A stretch of DNA of 42,481 bases, taken from assembly GCA_028282195.1 (NCBI GenBank), contig JANQII010000162.1, positions 1-42,481 of the forward strand, written 5' to 3'. This DNA is from Prolixibacteraceae bacterium. GTDB taxonomy: Bacteria; Bacteroidota; Bacteroidia; Bacteroidales; Prolixibacteraceae. Positions within the stretch are counted from its first letter, which is position 1, and each line of letters opens with the position of its first letter. A program made the translations under genes and the position numbers. This document shows, piece by piece, positions 1-8,029 of this stretch. The notes beneath the pieces were generated by a model that was given only the letters and a program-made list of their open reading frames with translations, did not search any database and was not told where the DNA came from.

Positions 1-30
1 CCCGGGATAAGGAAAATTCAACGCAGTATA
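1..30. repeat. Dispersed repeat, inverted copy at 12271-12300
   Basis: These 30 bases are the reverse complement of 12271-12300 with one mismatch. The innermost 24 bases, starting CCCGGGATAAGG, match exactly. The two copies bracket the first 12.3 kb in inverted orientation. Both lie next to a short GC-rich hairpin, so the unit looks like part of a composite dispersed intergenic repeat. Confidence 0.85.
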
Positions 31-36
31 AACGAA

Positions 37-55
37 CCTGCCTGCGGTAGGCAGG
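37..55. repeat. Short GC-rich palindrome (CCTGCC...GGCAGG)
   Basis: A 6-bp perfect stem, CCTGCC/GGCAGG, with a 7-base loop. The flanking bases (AACCTG before, AGGCAGGAAA and ACGC after) recur in direct orientation around the hairpin at 12337-12357, and a related hairpin lies at 42403-42450. It is a REP-like or MITE-like unit with no coding potential. Confidence 0.75.
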
Positions 56-65
56 AAAGACGCAT

Positions 66-450
66 AATCAAATGGATGGATAATTTTTAGACAGTTTCTT
101 AACATTTTGCAAAATAATCATTGTCCAAAGTCACCCCTTAGCGGACTTTCCGATAGAAACGTTGCGCACTTTGCGGTTAAATAATCCAATGAAAACCAAT
201 GAAATAAATATGAATTTATCAATGCCAAATAAATAAACCGCAAAGAACCATAAGGGATTCGCAAAGGCGCAAACAGGGATCAATACAGGTGAGTGCCGTA
301 AACCATTGAAAAACAATTTTTTGAATCCGAAAATCAGTTAATTTAGTAAAATATAAAGGACAGCTGATTTTTAAACCGATCAATTTTACTGGTAACGCAA
401 AATTTGATGACGGAATCCTTTTATATTAAAAATAAATACTAATTTCGTTT
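66..450. other. Intergenic region with no supported gene
   Basis: No convincing gene is seen on either strand. The only notable structure is a 10-bp inverted repeat (169-178 with 236-245, CTTTGCGGTT/AACCGCAAAG), part of a wider patch of CGCAAAG-like words. The 61-codon minus-strand frame across this patch is low complexity and is not supported. Confidence 0.6.
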
Positions 451-467
451 CGTATATAGTATGTACA
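451..467. promoter_or_regulatory. Putative MarR operator upstream of marR
   Basis: CGTATATAGTATGTACA is an imperfect palindrome that closely matches the perfect 17-bp palindrome at 995-1011 upstream of the ABC genes. It lies 22 bp before the marR start and overlaps a possible -7 element (TACATTTC). The paired sites suggest that MarR represses both itself and the transporter operon. Confidence 0.65.
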
Positions 468-488
468 TTTCTGAAATATTGTACAATT

Positions 489-935
489 ATGGTAAAGTAT
501 GATAAAATTATAAAGCTATTTATGAGTTTAACAGAAAAGGCGACACAGTCGGGGAAAAAAAGAATTGATTTTGGGACTGACTTGTATCTTTTTCGCAGTG
601 AAATTCATACAATTGAAATTATTGGAAGAACAAACGGAATACATATATCCGAAATTGCCAGGGAAATGGGAGTAACAAAGGGAGCTATTTCCCAAAGGAT
701 AAAAGGGTTTGAAAGCAAGGGATTAATTGTAAAAATTGCGGATCCTGAGAATTATTCAAGAATCCTGGTAACACTTACCGGGAAAGGTCGGAAATGTTTT
801 GTTGCGCACGATCAATATCATAAAGAAAATGATAAAGAGATGTTTGATTATCTGGATAAACTTGATGAAAATGAAATAAAAACAATTGAAGAATTTCTGG
901 TACAAGCAAATCAATTTTGCGAGAGACATATTTGA
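489..935 (+). CDS. MarR-family winged-helix regulator
   Basis: A cytoplasmic DNA-binding repressor of MarR length (148 aa). Residues about 45-110 form the winged helix: HISEIAREMGVTKGAISQRI gives helices 3-4, followed by a wing with DPENYSRILVTLT. An N-terminal and a C-terminal helical segment would form the dimer interface. The gene lies 96 bp upstream of two ABC exporter genes on the same strand. Near-identical palindromes lie before both marR (451-467) and the exporter (995-1011), so it probably autoregulates and represses the exporter until a ligand binds. The ligand is not predictable from sequence. ATG start; no strong Shine-Dalgarno. Confidence 0.9.
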   Translation: MVKYDKIIKLFMSLTEKATQSGKKRIDFGTDLYLFRSEIHTIEIIGRTNGIHISEIAREMGVTKGAISQRIKGFESKGLIVKIADPENYSRILVTLTGKGRKCFVAHDQYHKENDKEMFDYLDKLDENEIKTIEEFLVQANQFCERHI

Positions 936-960
936 ATTCAATAAAAACAATTTAGATATT

Positions 961-985
961 AACCCGGTTAAATCCGGTTTTTTTT
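961..985 (+). terminator. Weak hairpin with T-tract after marR
   Basis: AACC(C)GG pairs with CCGGTT, with one bulged C, and is followed by eight T residues. It may terminate or attenuate marR transcription ahead of the separately controlled ABC pair. The stem is short. Confidence 0.45.
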
Positions 986-994
986 AACAATAAG

Positions 995-1011
995 CGTATA
1001 TACTATATACG
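995..1011. promoter_or_regulatory. Perfect 17-bp palindrome, putative MarR operator for the ABC exporter
   Basis: CGTATATA-C-TATATACG is a perfect odd-centred palindrome ending 20 bp before the first ABC gene. It shares its left arm exactly with the site before marR (451-467), and the right arm differs by two bases. Size and symmetry fit MarR dimer sites. Confidence 0.7.
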
Positions 1012-1031
1012 AATTAAGCCATAAAATAGAA

Positions 1032-2798
1032 ATGAAAGAAACAGTGATTTTTAATACAAAAGAAAAGCGGAGAGCTCTTTTTTCAGGGGTTATTTCTGCA
1101 CTGGGGGTAGCGGCAGGATATATTCCTTTTTTGTTTGTTATGCAGATAGTAACAAATCTAAGTTCCAATGACAAAGACAAAGATTTTATCATTGAGCGTT
1201 TATTACTGATTCTGGCCTGTTTATTAATTAAAGTTCTTTTTTCATCGATAGCTTTATCGTATGCACATAAAAATGCATTTTCGGTTTTGGCGAATATCCG
1301 CTTAAAGCTAATCGCACATATGAGGGATTTGTCACCTTCATTTTTCAAAAAAAGAAAAACAGGTGATTTATCCAGTATTGTTAACCACGAGGTTGAACAA
1401 ACAGAATCATATGTAGGTCATGCATTGCCCGACCTGATTATGTCAGTATCCATTCCGATACTTATTTTTTCGTTTATAACTATTCTTGACTGGCGTTTAG
1501 GGGTGTCTGTAATCTCATTCATACCGTTAATAATGTTGTTTTTCGTGATCTTCAATAAAATGCTCAAGCCTTTTATGGGGAGATATGCTAACGATACCAG
1601 GGAGTTGAATGAAGAACTGCTTGAGTATATTTCATCTATATCTGTTATAAAAGCGTTTAATAAAAGCGAAAAAAAGACTGGTCGTGTCCTTAAAAAAATG
1701 AACGATTATGAAGCCTGGCTTAGAAAAATCTCTGTTTCAATCTCCGTTTACGGAGGTTCAATTCTTGGATTTCTTAAAGATGGAGGCTTACTTGTTACGG
1801 TTATTGTTGGTTCTTTATTATTGGTGAAAGAACAAATATCTACCGATATTCTTATTATATCGGTAGTAATGTCCATCTTTTTTAATGCATCGCTTACGAA
1901 GTTAATGGCCATGCACCATTCCCTTATGGTTTTCAATACAGCAAAAAAACGGATTAACAGCGTAATATCAGAGAAAGTAAAAAATGAATCAGACTGTGTT
2001 GATTTGAAAAAAATTAAGAGTGGGGATATTCAAATAAAAAACCTTTCTTTTTCTTATGAAAAAAAGCAAGCACTTAAAAACATCAATTTAGAAATAAAAG
2101 AAGGAACCACAATGGCATTGATAGGAAGTTCAGGGTCGGGTAAAACAACCCTGGCACATATTCTTTTAGGCTTTGCACAACCCTATAAAGGCTCTGTTAC
2201 AATAAATGGAATTGAGTTAGGGAAAATGAAAGAAAAGGACTTGACCGCTCTTGTTTCAATCGTGCATCAGGATGTGTTTCTGTTTAATACCACAATAAGG
2301 CAAAATATTGCCCTTGGTAAAAAAGATGCAACTGAACAGGAAATTGATGATGCGATAGGGAAAGCTCAACTTTCAGCACTTATAAACTCATTACCTGACG
2401 GTAAAGATACATTTGTTGGAGAAGGGGGAGCTAAACTGTCAGGAGGGGAAAAACAACGAATATCAATAGCACGGGTACTATTAAAAGATGCCCCTATAGT
2501 AATATTAGATGAAGCTACTTCTGCAATTGATCCTAACAATGAATACTTGATTCATAAAGCAATAAATGAACTTAAAAAGAATAAAACCTTAATTACGATA
2601 GCACACAATATGCATACTATTGTTGATGCAGACCAGATAGTTTTGTTGGAAAATGGCAAAGTAATGGCTAATGGAACACATGGAGGCCTGGTTGAAGGTT
2701 CAGCAAAATACAAGGAAATGTATAATGCCCAGTATGACGTAGACCGGTGGACTATCAAAAAAGAAAAGAGTGTTCGTAATTCAACGTTAATCGCATAA
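1032..2798 (+). CDS. ABC exporter half-transporter, subunit 1
   Basis: A fused membrane and ATPase half-transporter of 588 aa. Residues 1-310 carry about six membrane segments (type IV exporter fold). The nucleotide-binding domain follows, with Walker A GSSGSGKTT at 365-373, signature LSGGEKQR at 469-476, Walker B Asp493-Glu494 and H-loop His525, all intact. It is 12 bp from a second half-transporter with motifs at the same positions, so the two probably form a heterodimer. The membrane domain reminds me of the YbtPQ/IrtAB group that handles siderophores, but a drug or peptide exporter is equally possible. Likely repressed by the upstream MarR protein. The substrate is unknown. Confidence 0.9.
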   Translation: MKETVIFNTKEKRRALFSGVISALGVAAGYIPFLFVMQIVTNLSSNDKDKDFIIERLLLILACLLIKVLFSSIALSYAHKNAFSVLANIRLKLIAHMRDLSPSFFKKRKTGDLSSIVNHEVEQTESYVGHALPDLIMSVSIPILIFSFITILDWRLGVSVISFIPLIMLFFVIFNKMLKPFMGRYANDTRELNEELLEYISSISVIKAFNKSEKKTGRVLKKMNDYEAWLRKISVSISVYGGSILGFLKDGGLLVTVIVGSLLLVKEQISTDILIISVVMSIFFNASLTKLMAMHHSLMVFNTAKKRINSVISEKVKNESDCVDLKKIKSGDIQIKNLSFSYEKKQALKNINLEIKEGTTMALIGSSGSGKTTLAHILLGFAQPYKGSVTINGIELGKMKEKDLTALVSIVHQDVFLFNTTIRQNIALGKKDATEQEIDDAIGKAQLSALINSLPDGKDTFVGEGGAKLSGGEKQRISIARVLLKDAPIVILDEATSAIDPNNEYLIHKAINELKKNKTLITIAHNMHTIVDADQIVLLENGKVMANGTHGGLVEGSAKYKEMYNAQYDVDRWTIKKEKSVRNSTLIA

Positions 2799-2810
2799 AA
2801 ATAACATAAG

Positions 2811-4571
2811 ATGAAAACAAAAATATTTAAGGATATACAAAAGAAGGAAAAGCTATACCTATTGTCTGCGAGTGTTCTTTTTGTCTTGAGAAACCTGGCG
2901 GGCGTTGTTTTGGTACTGGCCGTTTTGAAAATGATAAATGAAATAGCTGATCGTTCAATAAATAATAATCAACTTATTAACTACTGGTATTTTATAGGAG
3001 GAGCCATTTTATTACGTGCTGCTTGTGATTGTATTGCCGATTTGTTCGAACACTATGCCGGATTCCGTTTATCAAAGCGGATAAGAACTGACGTATTATT
3101 GAAATTGAAGAAATTTTCGTTAGGTTTTTTTTCTGAAGAAAGAATCGGTGAACTCGGATCGATAATACATAAAGATGTTAGTAATATTGAGCATGTTGTG
3201 GGACACTTATGGACCCGGATATCAGCTGATATAATTTCTTCACTAATTATTGGATTTGCACTTTTTATTTTTGATTGGAAACTGGGTTTAGCCATGATTG
3301 CGTTCCTGCCTGTTGGATTATACATCCTAATTAAGGGTACTGGTAAGACTGAAAAAATAAATAAAAAAACGCAGAATAAAATTGCAGACATGGCCAGTTT
3401 GTTTGTCGAATACACAAAAGGCATACCCGTTTTAAAAGCCTTTTATGAAAACCCTGACTTCATGAAAAAGATAAATAAATCGGTGGAAGACTTAAGTGAA
3501 GACTCCTATAAAACCGCTAATACAACGGCAAGAATAACCGGTGGGTATTTTTTGTTTATTGAATTAAGCTATTTGCTGATTGTTGTAATTGGGGCTATGT
3601 TAGTATGGAACAAGCAAATTGAAATATATCATTACCTTGTGTTTATTGTTATAAGCCTTGAGTTTTATAAACCATTTTTACAGGCAGATAAACATTGGCT
3701 ACTTTTTATAGTTGCGAGAGATAGCTATGCACGTATAAGTAAAATAGCAGACCATCAGGAAGTTAAAGATGAAGGTTGTAATAGTTTTCCTGCAAATTCA
3801 AATATTCATTTCACAGGTGCTGGTTTTTCGTATAAAGACAGCGGTTTCACATTAAATAATCTTTCTCTGCATATAGAAGAAAATTCACTGGTTGCATTGG
3901 TTGGACCATCCGGTTCGGGGAAATCGACCATTTCAAATCTTCTTTTGCGTTTTTGGGATATTGACAAAGGGGCAATCAATATTGGTGGCGTCGAAATTAG
4001 AGACATAAAATATAACGATCTCCTGGCTAATATTACTATCGTAATGCAAAACGTTATTCTTATGTCAGATACTATTCTGGAGAATATTAAAATGGGAAAT
4101 AAGCATGCAACAAGGGAACAGGTGATTGGGGCAGCAAAAAAAGCGATGATACATGATTTTATTATGACACTACCCCATAAGTATGATACCATGCTTGGCG
4201 AAAATGGTGCCGGATTATCCGGAGGGCAGAAACAACGGATTTCTATAGCCAGGGCATTAATAAAAGATACCCCAATTCTTATCCTTGATGAAGCAACCAG
4301 CAATGTGGATCCAATAAATGAAAGATACATCCAGAAAGCGATATCCAATTTGGCTCAAGACCGAACAGTAATTGTTGTTGCTCACCATCTAAGTACAATT
4401 AAAAATGCAGATCAGATTGTTGTATTGAATAAAGGGGAAATAGTTGAGAAGGGAAGGCATGATGAGTTACTGGGAAATGGGAGATTATATTCTGAATTAT
4501 GGAATGCACAAGAAAAAACAAAACATATTAGAATAGGTAAACCCCACGAAACTGATCTTGTTTTTTGTTAA
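2811..4571 (+). CDS. ABC exporter half-transporter, subunit 2
   Basis: The partner of the preceding gene, of nearly equal length (586 aa) and the same layout. Six membrane segments occupy roughly residues 1-310, followed by an ATPase domain with Walker A GPSGSGKST (365-373), signature LSGGQKQR (from 469), Walker B from Asp493 and a VVAHHLSTI H-loop. All catalytic residues are present in both halves, so neither looks like a degenerate site. The 12-bp gap indicates one transcript. A hairpin at 4580-4654 closes the unit and faces the convergent radical SAM gene. Substrate unknown. Confidence 0.9.
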   Translation: MKTKIFKDIQKKEKLYLLSASVLFVLRNLAGVVLVLAVLKMINEIADRSINNNQLINYWYFIGGAILLRAACDCIADLFEHYAGFRLSKRIRTDVLLKLKKFSLGFFSEERIGELGSIIHKDVSNIEHVVGHLWTRISADIISSLIIGFALFIFDWKLGLAMIAFLPVGLYILIKGTGKTEKINKKTQNKIADMASLFVEYTKGIPVLKAFYENPDFMKKINKSVEDLSEDSYKTANTTARITGGYFLFIELSYLLIVVIGAMLVWNKQIEIYHYLVFIVISLEFYKPFLQADKHWLLFIVARDSYARISKIADHQEVKDEGCNSFPANSNIHFTGAGFSYKDSGFTLNNLSLHIEENSLVALVGPSGSGKSTISNLLLRFWDIDKGAINIGGVEIRDIKYNDLLANITIVMQNVILMSDTILENIKMGNKHATREQVIGAAKKAMIHDFIMTLPHKYDTMLGENGAGLSGGQKQRISIARALIKDTPILILDEATSNVDPINERYIQKAISNLAQDRTVIVVAHHLSTIKNADQIVVLNKGEIVEKGRHDELLGNGRLYSELWNAQEKTKHIRIGKPHETDLVFC

Positions 4572-4579
4572 AAGAAATA

Positions 4580-4654
4580 AGTGCTGTCCTTCAGTGATTA
4601 AATAGAACTGAAAGATCGATCAGGGACGTTTGTCGCTGAAGGGCACTATGTTTT
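4580..4654. terminator. Bidirectional hairpin between convergent genes
   Basis: AGTGC(TG)TCCTTCAG at 4580-4594 pairs with CTGAAGGGCACT at 4636-4647, with a two-base bulge and one mismatch, and is followed by TATGTTTTTC. It lies between the ABC operon and the radical SAM gene on the other strand and could serve both. Confidence 0.5.
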
Positions 4655-4669
4655 TCTTGTTGGTACTCC

Positions 4670-5602
4670 TTATTTAATACGAAAAAATATTCCCCTTTTC
4701 TGTTGAAAAGATTCTATTACCCCTTTCTTTTGCAATACAGTAAGGTGCTTGTTTATTGTATCTTCAGACTGTCCTGTTATTTTTATTAAATCATCTAAGG
4801 TACACGGTCTTCGTATAAGTGTGTTAAGGATAACGGGGGTAATGTCCTTTTTTTCTATAACTGTATTTTGCTGTTTCGTCTTGTTAACAATTAATTCAAT
4901 GGATGGAAGACTTAGAAAATCTGCGATTTCTTCCAGTTCTTCACTCATTGCTGGTTGCAAATCTTTTAAAACACCTGGACGATCGAGTGTATTGAGTTGT
5001 ACAGCATCAGGAGCTATCTTTTCGATAATTGATTTTAGCTCGTTTATTTCTTCGGGCTTATTATTGTATCCGGGAAGTACAAAAACTTCAAGCCACATCT
5101 GGCCTTTAAAGCATTCCCTGAATTTGATTAATCCTTCCACATGATCTTTTACTGAGTGGTCAGGTAATGGACCGTTAATCTTCTTAAACGTATTGTCTGT
5201 TGCTGCATCTAATGAAGGTAGTACAACGTCTGCTTTTTTAAGTTCATTAATTACTTCAGGATTCGTTAATAAAGTTCCGTTTGTAATAACAGCAACCGGA
5301 ACCTTTGGAAAATTTTGTTTTATAAAATCTATAATGTCTCCAAGCCTTGAATTCAGAGTAGGTTCGCCTGATCCTGTTAATGTGAGGAAATCAGGCATTG
5401 TATTGTTTTCAAGGTAGTATTTAAGTTCTTTGATTAGCTTTTCAAATGGGATATATTCTTTTCGATCTGAAGTATGAAGTGTTGTTTTTCCAACTTCACA
5501 ATAAACACAGTCGAGAGAGCAAACTTTTTTGGGGACCAGGTCAACTCCCAGCGAAATTCCCAACCTTCGTGACGGAACTGGTCCAAATAAGTATTTATAC
5601 AT
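4670..5602 (-). CDS. Radical SAM protein with C-terminal winged helix
   Basis: A 310-aa cytoplasmic iron-sulfur enzyme. The CxxxCxxC cluster motif is at Cys28, Cys32 and Cys35 (CSLDCVYC), preceded by the FGPVPSRRLGISLGVD stretch typical of a conserved radical SAM subfamily. A glycine-rich SAM motif (TLTGSGEPTLN) follows near residue 76. The last ~70 residues (TPVILNTLIRRPCTLDDLIKITGQ...) look like a winged-helix DNA- or RNA-binding module. The reaction is not known for this subfamily. It stands alone, convergent with the ABC operon and divergent from ric. ATG start at 5602. Confidence 0.88.
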   Translation of the reverse strand: MYKYLFGPVPSRRLGISLGVDLVPKKVCSLDCVYCEVGKTTLHTSDRKEYIPFEKLIKELKYYLENNTMPDFLTLTGSGEPTLNSRLGDIIDFIKQNFPKVPVAVITNGTLLTNPEVINELKKADVVLPSLDAATDNTFKKINGPLPDHSVKDHVEGLIKFRECFKGQMWLEVFVLPGYNNKPEEINELKSIIEKIAPDAVQLNTLDRPGVLKDLQPAMSEELEEIADFLSLPSIELIVNKTKQQNTVIEKKDITPVILNTLIRRPCTLDDLIKITGQSEDTINKHLTVLQKKGVIESFQQKRGIFFRIK

Positions 5603-5746
5603 GTGTTATTTTAGAATTAGATGATAGGCTTTGATTGAGCTTCAAAATTAATAATAATTGTTACGCAATCGATTAATTTGTTGAGTTTGACGTTAAGAAA
5701 ACCAGTATTTGAGGACAAATCTTTTGTTATTGGTTTAAACTCCTAA

Positions 5747-5766
5747 AATCATAACATCTTATGATT
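5747..5766. promoter_or_regulatory. 20-bp palindrome shared with the tetR1 upstream region
   Basis: AATCATAA-CATC-TTATGATT has perfect 8-bp arms. It differs by one central base from the perfect palindrome at 27384-27403. Size and TTATGA-type arms suggest a Crp/Fnr-family dimer site. It lies about 180 bp before the hemerythrin gene start and about 65 bp before its predicted -33 element. Confidence 0.6.
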
Positions 5767-5806
5767 CACTGACCAATTGTTATCGCTAAATTCGTGTAGT
5801 TTTTTG

Positions 5807-5820
5807 ATCATACGTATGAT
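5807..5820. promoter_or_regulatory. 14-bp perfect palindrome upstream of ric-like gene
   Basis: ATCATACGTATGAT is a perfect even palindrome 40 bp before the predicted -7 element. Its ATCATA/TATGAT arms resemble those of the palindrome at 5747-5766, so it may be a second, more compressed site for the same or a related regulator. The rest of the 5603-5943 gap is A+T-rich with no gene. Confidence 0.4.
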
Positions 5821-5832
5821 TCGTTTTCAGAA

Positions 5833-5867
5833 TTTGATTAATTGAGTATTTTAATCAGGTATCTTTG
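5833..5867 (+). promoter_or_regulatory. Putative Bacteroidota promoter of the ric-like gene
   Basis: TATCTTTG (5860-5867) matches the TAnnTTTG -7 consensus exactly. A TTTG lies at 5833-5836, 23 bp upstream, as a -33 element. This would start transcription about 70 bp before the ATG at 5944. Confidence 0.5.
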
Positions 5868-5943
5868 TGTTTTAAACAAACAAGTAATGTTTTTGTATTA
5901 GTTGGTATACTGATTTAGATTCTTGGTATTTAATTGAAAACGT

Positions 5944-6720
5944 ATGACAAGTGAAATAGTATCTTATTCAATGAATAAAAATTTACCCATTACTCCGCAA
6001 ATGAAAATGGCCGATGTTATTCATCGCGATTACAGATTGATTCCTATCATTGGCAGGTTTGGAATTGACTTCGGTTTTGGAAATAAATCTGTAGGCGAAG
6101 TTTGTGATGAAAATGATATCAATACCTGGTTTTTTCTCGAGATTGTGAATTCATATCATAATCCGCAATATTTTCCACAAGAACAATTACAGAAGTTTTC
6201 TGCCAAACAAATAATAGCTTATTTATCCAGCACACATTCTTATTATAAGGATGTTAAGATTCCTGAAATACAAGGCTATATTGATGAGATGGAAAAGAAA
6301 GCTTCGGAGGAGCATACCAATAATGTAAAGTTACTGAACGACTTTTTTAAAGGCTATGTTGAAGAGTTGGAATTACACCTTGAACATGAGGACAAAGAGA
6401 TTTTTCCTTATGTAATTGAATTGGAGAATGCTCTTGAAGAAGGTAAGATTTCTATTGATTTGAAGAAGAAAATTATAGAAGAACCCATTGAGGACTACGA
6501 ACGGGGACATGAAGATGTTGAAGTAAAATTGAGTGATCTCAAAAACTTGATCATTAAATTTTTGCCACCGGTATTGTGTAAAGAATTGTGCAAGAAATTG
6601 CTTACTGAACTTTATCGGCTTGAGAATGATTTGGAAAATCATTCGCGCATTGAAGACAATGTATTGGTACCCAAAGTAAAAATGTTAGAGCAAACGATTT
6701 TGGAAGGCAGTGGAAGCTAA
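5944..6720 (+). CDS. RIC/ScdA-like hemerythrin-domain protein
   Basis: A 258-aa cytoplasmic protein related to RIC (YtfE/ScdA), di-iron proteins that repair iron-sulfur clusters after nitrosative or oxidative damage. The N-terminal ~75 residues resemble the ScdA_N domain (ADVIHRDYRLIPIIGRFGIDFGFG...), but the usual adjacent cysteine pair after GIDF is replaced by Gly-Phe. The hemerythrin part supplies His and Glu ligands in SSTHSYY, EEHTNN, HLEHEDKEIFP, RGHEDVE and ENHSRIEDN. Loss of the Cys pair is common in Bacteroidota versions as far as I recall. It overlaps the following LuxR gene by 11 bp, so the two are probably co-translated. Palindromes upstream suggest stress control. Confidence 0.82.
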   Translation: MTSEIVSYSMNKNLPITPQMKMADVIHRDYRLIPIIGRFGIDFGFGNKSVGEVCDENDINTWFFLEIVNSYHNPQYFPQEQLQKFSAKQIIAYLSSTHSYYKDVKIPEIQGYIDEMEKKASEEHTNNVKLLNDFFKGYVEELELHLEHEDKEIFPYVIELENALEEGKISIDLKKKIIEEPIEDYERGHEDVEVKLSDLKNLIIKFLPPVLCKELCKKLLTELYRLENDLENHSRIEDNVLVPKVKMLEQTILEGSGS

Positions 6721-7312
6721 TAATAATAAAATACAGTTGGTGATAGCTTCATCCCAGTTTTTATACAGACTTGGAATAAAAACGATGCTCAGTGTTATTG
6801 ATATCGATCTTGACATAGTTGAGCTTATCTCTTTAGAGGAATTAAGATCTTATCAACAGAATACTTCAGAATCATATTTTGTTATTATGAGTGAAGATTT
6901 GCTTCACTATCCCAGGCAGGAATGTTTAAATGAATTGCAACAAACTAATTGTAAGCTGATGCTGATTAGTGATGATGAAAATGGAAATAGTATTCCGGGT
7001 GTTGAAAAAATTACAAATTCCGATTCCCAAAAAGAGATTCTTGATAAGTTTCAGGATTTCTTCTTCGAGCCGAAATCAACTAGTTCCGGAGAAGCATCAA
7101 CGACCTTAAGTGAAAGGGAGATCGATGTATTGAAAACAGTTGCCTTGGGGCTTTCAAATAAGGAAATAGCCGAAAAACTTTTTATCAGCATTAATACAGT
7201 TGTTACTCATAGAAAAAATATAACTGAGAAACTAGGGATTAAAACTATTGCAGGGCTAACTGTCTATGCCTTAATGAATAATCTTATAACACCGGAGGAA
7301 GTTCAAAAATAA
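6710..7312 (+). CDS. LuxR/NarL-type regulator with degenerate receiver domain
   Basis: A 200-aa protein whose last ~65 residues are a clear LuxR HTH (LSEREIDVLKTVALGLSNKE, then recognition helix ISINTVVTHRKNI). Residues 1-115 follow a receiver-like beta-alpha pattern but have VIMSEDLL where the phosphoacceptor Asp would be (VLLD), and no acidic pair near the N terminus. It is therefore probably a phosphorylation-independent pseudo-receiver. The start is GTG at 6710, inside the end of the hemerythrin gene. No ATG in the first ~40 codons gives a full-length alternative. The coupling suggests it senses or answers the same stress as the RIC-like protein. Confidence 0.8.
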   Translation: MEANNNKIQLVIASSQFLYRLGIKTMLSVIDIDLDIVELISLEELRSYQQNTSESYFVIMSEDLLHYPRQECLNELQQTNCKLMLISDDENGNSIPGVEKITNSDSQKEILDKFQDFFFEPKSTSSGEASTTLSEREIDVLKTVALGLSNKEIAEKLFISINTVVTHRKNITEKLGIKTIAGLTVYALMNNLITPEEVQK

Positions 7313-7413
7313 ACCCCTATCATCTCCGGGTGAAAATCACAAGATATTAGGATTGTATTAAAAAATGAATATCTGTTATTTTGAATTGTTATAAATAATG
7401 ATTCAGAATAGAT

Positions 7414-7776
7414 ATGGAGGGAAACAATTTCAAGATTTTAAGTCGGTGCCAAAATGGGAAAATCTTCAGATGTCAATCTTGTGATAAGATTCATGTTGAA
7501 TATAAAAATTTCTATTTTTCTTTTAATGAAGAGGAATATGATTTTTTTAAACGTTTTTTCATGAAATTTAAGCCTGATTGCGATGAAGGATACACTAAAA
7601 ACAAGCTATGCGAGAGAAGGCTTAAAGTTTCCATTGGACATCCTAATCTCGTTGCGCTTTTTAATCATTATGAAATTGATGAGTTAAAAACGTTGTTGAG
7701 AGGTTATAAAAAACAACCCGTGACATTTAAAATAATAGCACCAAAATTTATAGACAAACAATTTTCAAATAATTAA
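7414..7776 (+). CDS. Small Cys-containing protein, DUF6686-like
   Basis: A 120-aa soluble protein without signal peptide or membrane segment. The first 35 residues hold CQNGKIFRCQSCDKIHVEY, a CxnCxxC arrangement that could bind zinc, followed by FYFSFNEEEYDFFKRFF. The layout resembles the Bacteroidota family DUF6686, an attribution from memory. The C-terminal ~50 residues (LVALFNHYEIDELKTLLRG) are helical. It lies ~100 bp after the LuxR gene and is followed by two hairpin terminators, so it may be the end of the ric-luxR transcript. Function unknown. Confidence 0.7.
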   Translation: MEGNNFKILSRCQNGKIFRCQSCDKIHVEYKNFYFSFNEEEYDFFKRFFMKFKPDCDEGYTKNKLCERRLKVSIGHPNLVALFNHYEIDELKTLLRGYKKQPVTFKIIAPKFIDKQFSNN

Positions 7777-7821
7777 TTAGGAGGGATTTTAATACAGCTA
7801 TAACATTTTTATGAATAAAAG

Positions 7822-7854
7822 TCACCAATTTTCCTTCCATTGGTGAAGTTTTTT
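7822..7854 (+). terminator. Hairpin terminator 1
   Basis: TCACCAAT (7822-7829) pairs perfectly with ATTGGTGA (7839-7846), followed by AGTTTTTT. It is the first of two tandem terminators after the small Cys protein. Confidence 0.7.
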
Positions 7855-7874
7855 AATGAAGGTTAGTTAACTTC

Positions 7875-7909
7875 AAATGCCAGGTATTATACAGCCTGGC
7901 ATTTTTTTA
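7875..7909 (+). terminator. Hairpin terminator 2
   Basis: AAATGCCAGG (7875-7884) pairs with CCTGGCATTT (7895-7904), 10-bp loop, running into a T-tract. A strong Rho-independent terminator separating this unit from the flavodoxin operon. Confidence 0.8.
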
Positions 7910-7935
7910 TATGTAAATATCATAACAATTAGCGA

Positions 7936-7966
7936 TTGACTCAACCAATGTCCAATTTTAAATTTG
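7936..7966 (+). promoter_or_regulatory. Putative flavodoxin promoter
   Basis: TTG (7936-7938) and TAAATTTG (7959-7966) are spaced by 20 bp and fit the Bacteroidota -33/-7 consensus. The start codon is 64 bp further on. ATCATAACA at 7918-7926 matches a half of the palindromes at 5747 and 27384 and may be a degenerate regulatory site. Confidence 0.5.
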
Positions 7967-8029
7967 CTGCTTTGTTTTAATTGCAAAACAGCTAATTCTT
8001 TTTAAAATATAAATACAGATAATAAAATT

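Noticed and set aside
131..316. 61-codon minus-strand open frame in the first intergenic region
   Set aside because: Covers an inverted repeat of CGCAAAG words, has no family resemblance, and has no promoter or neighbour support.
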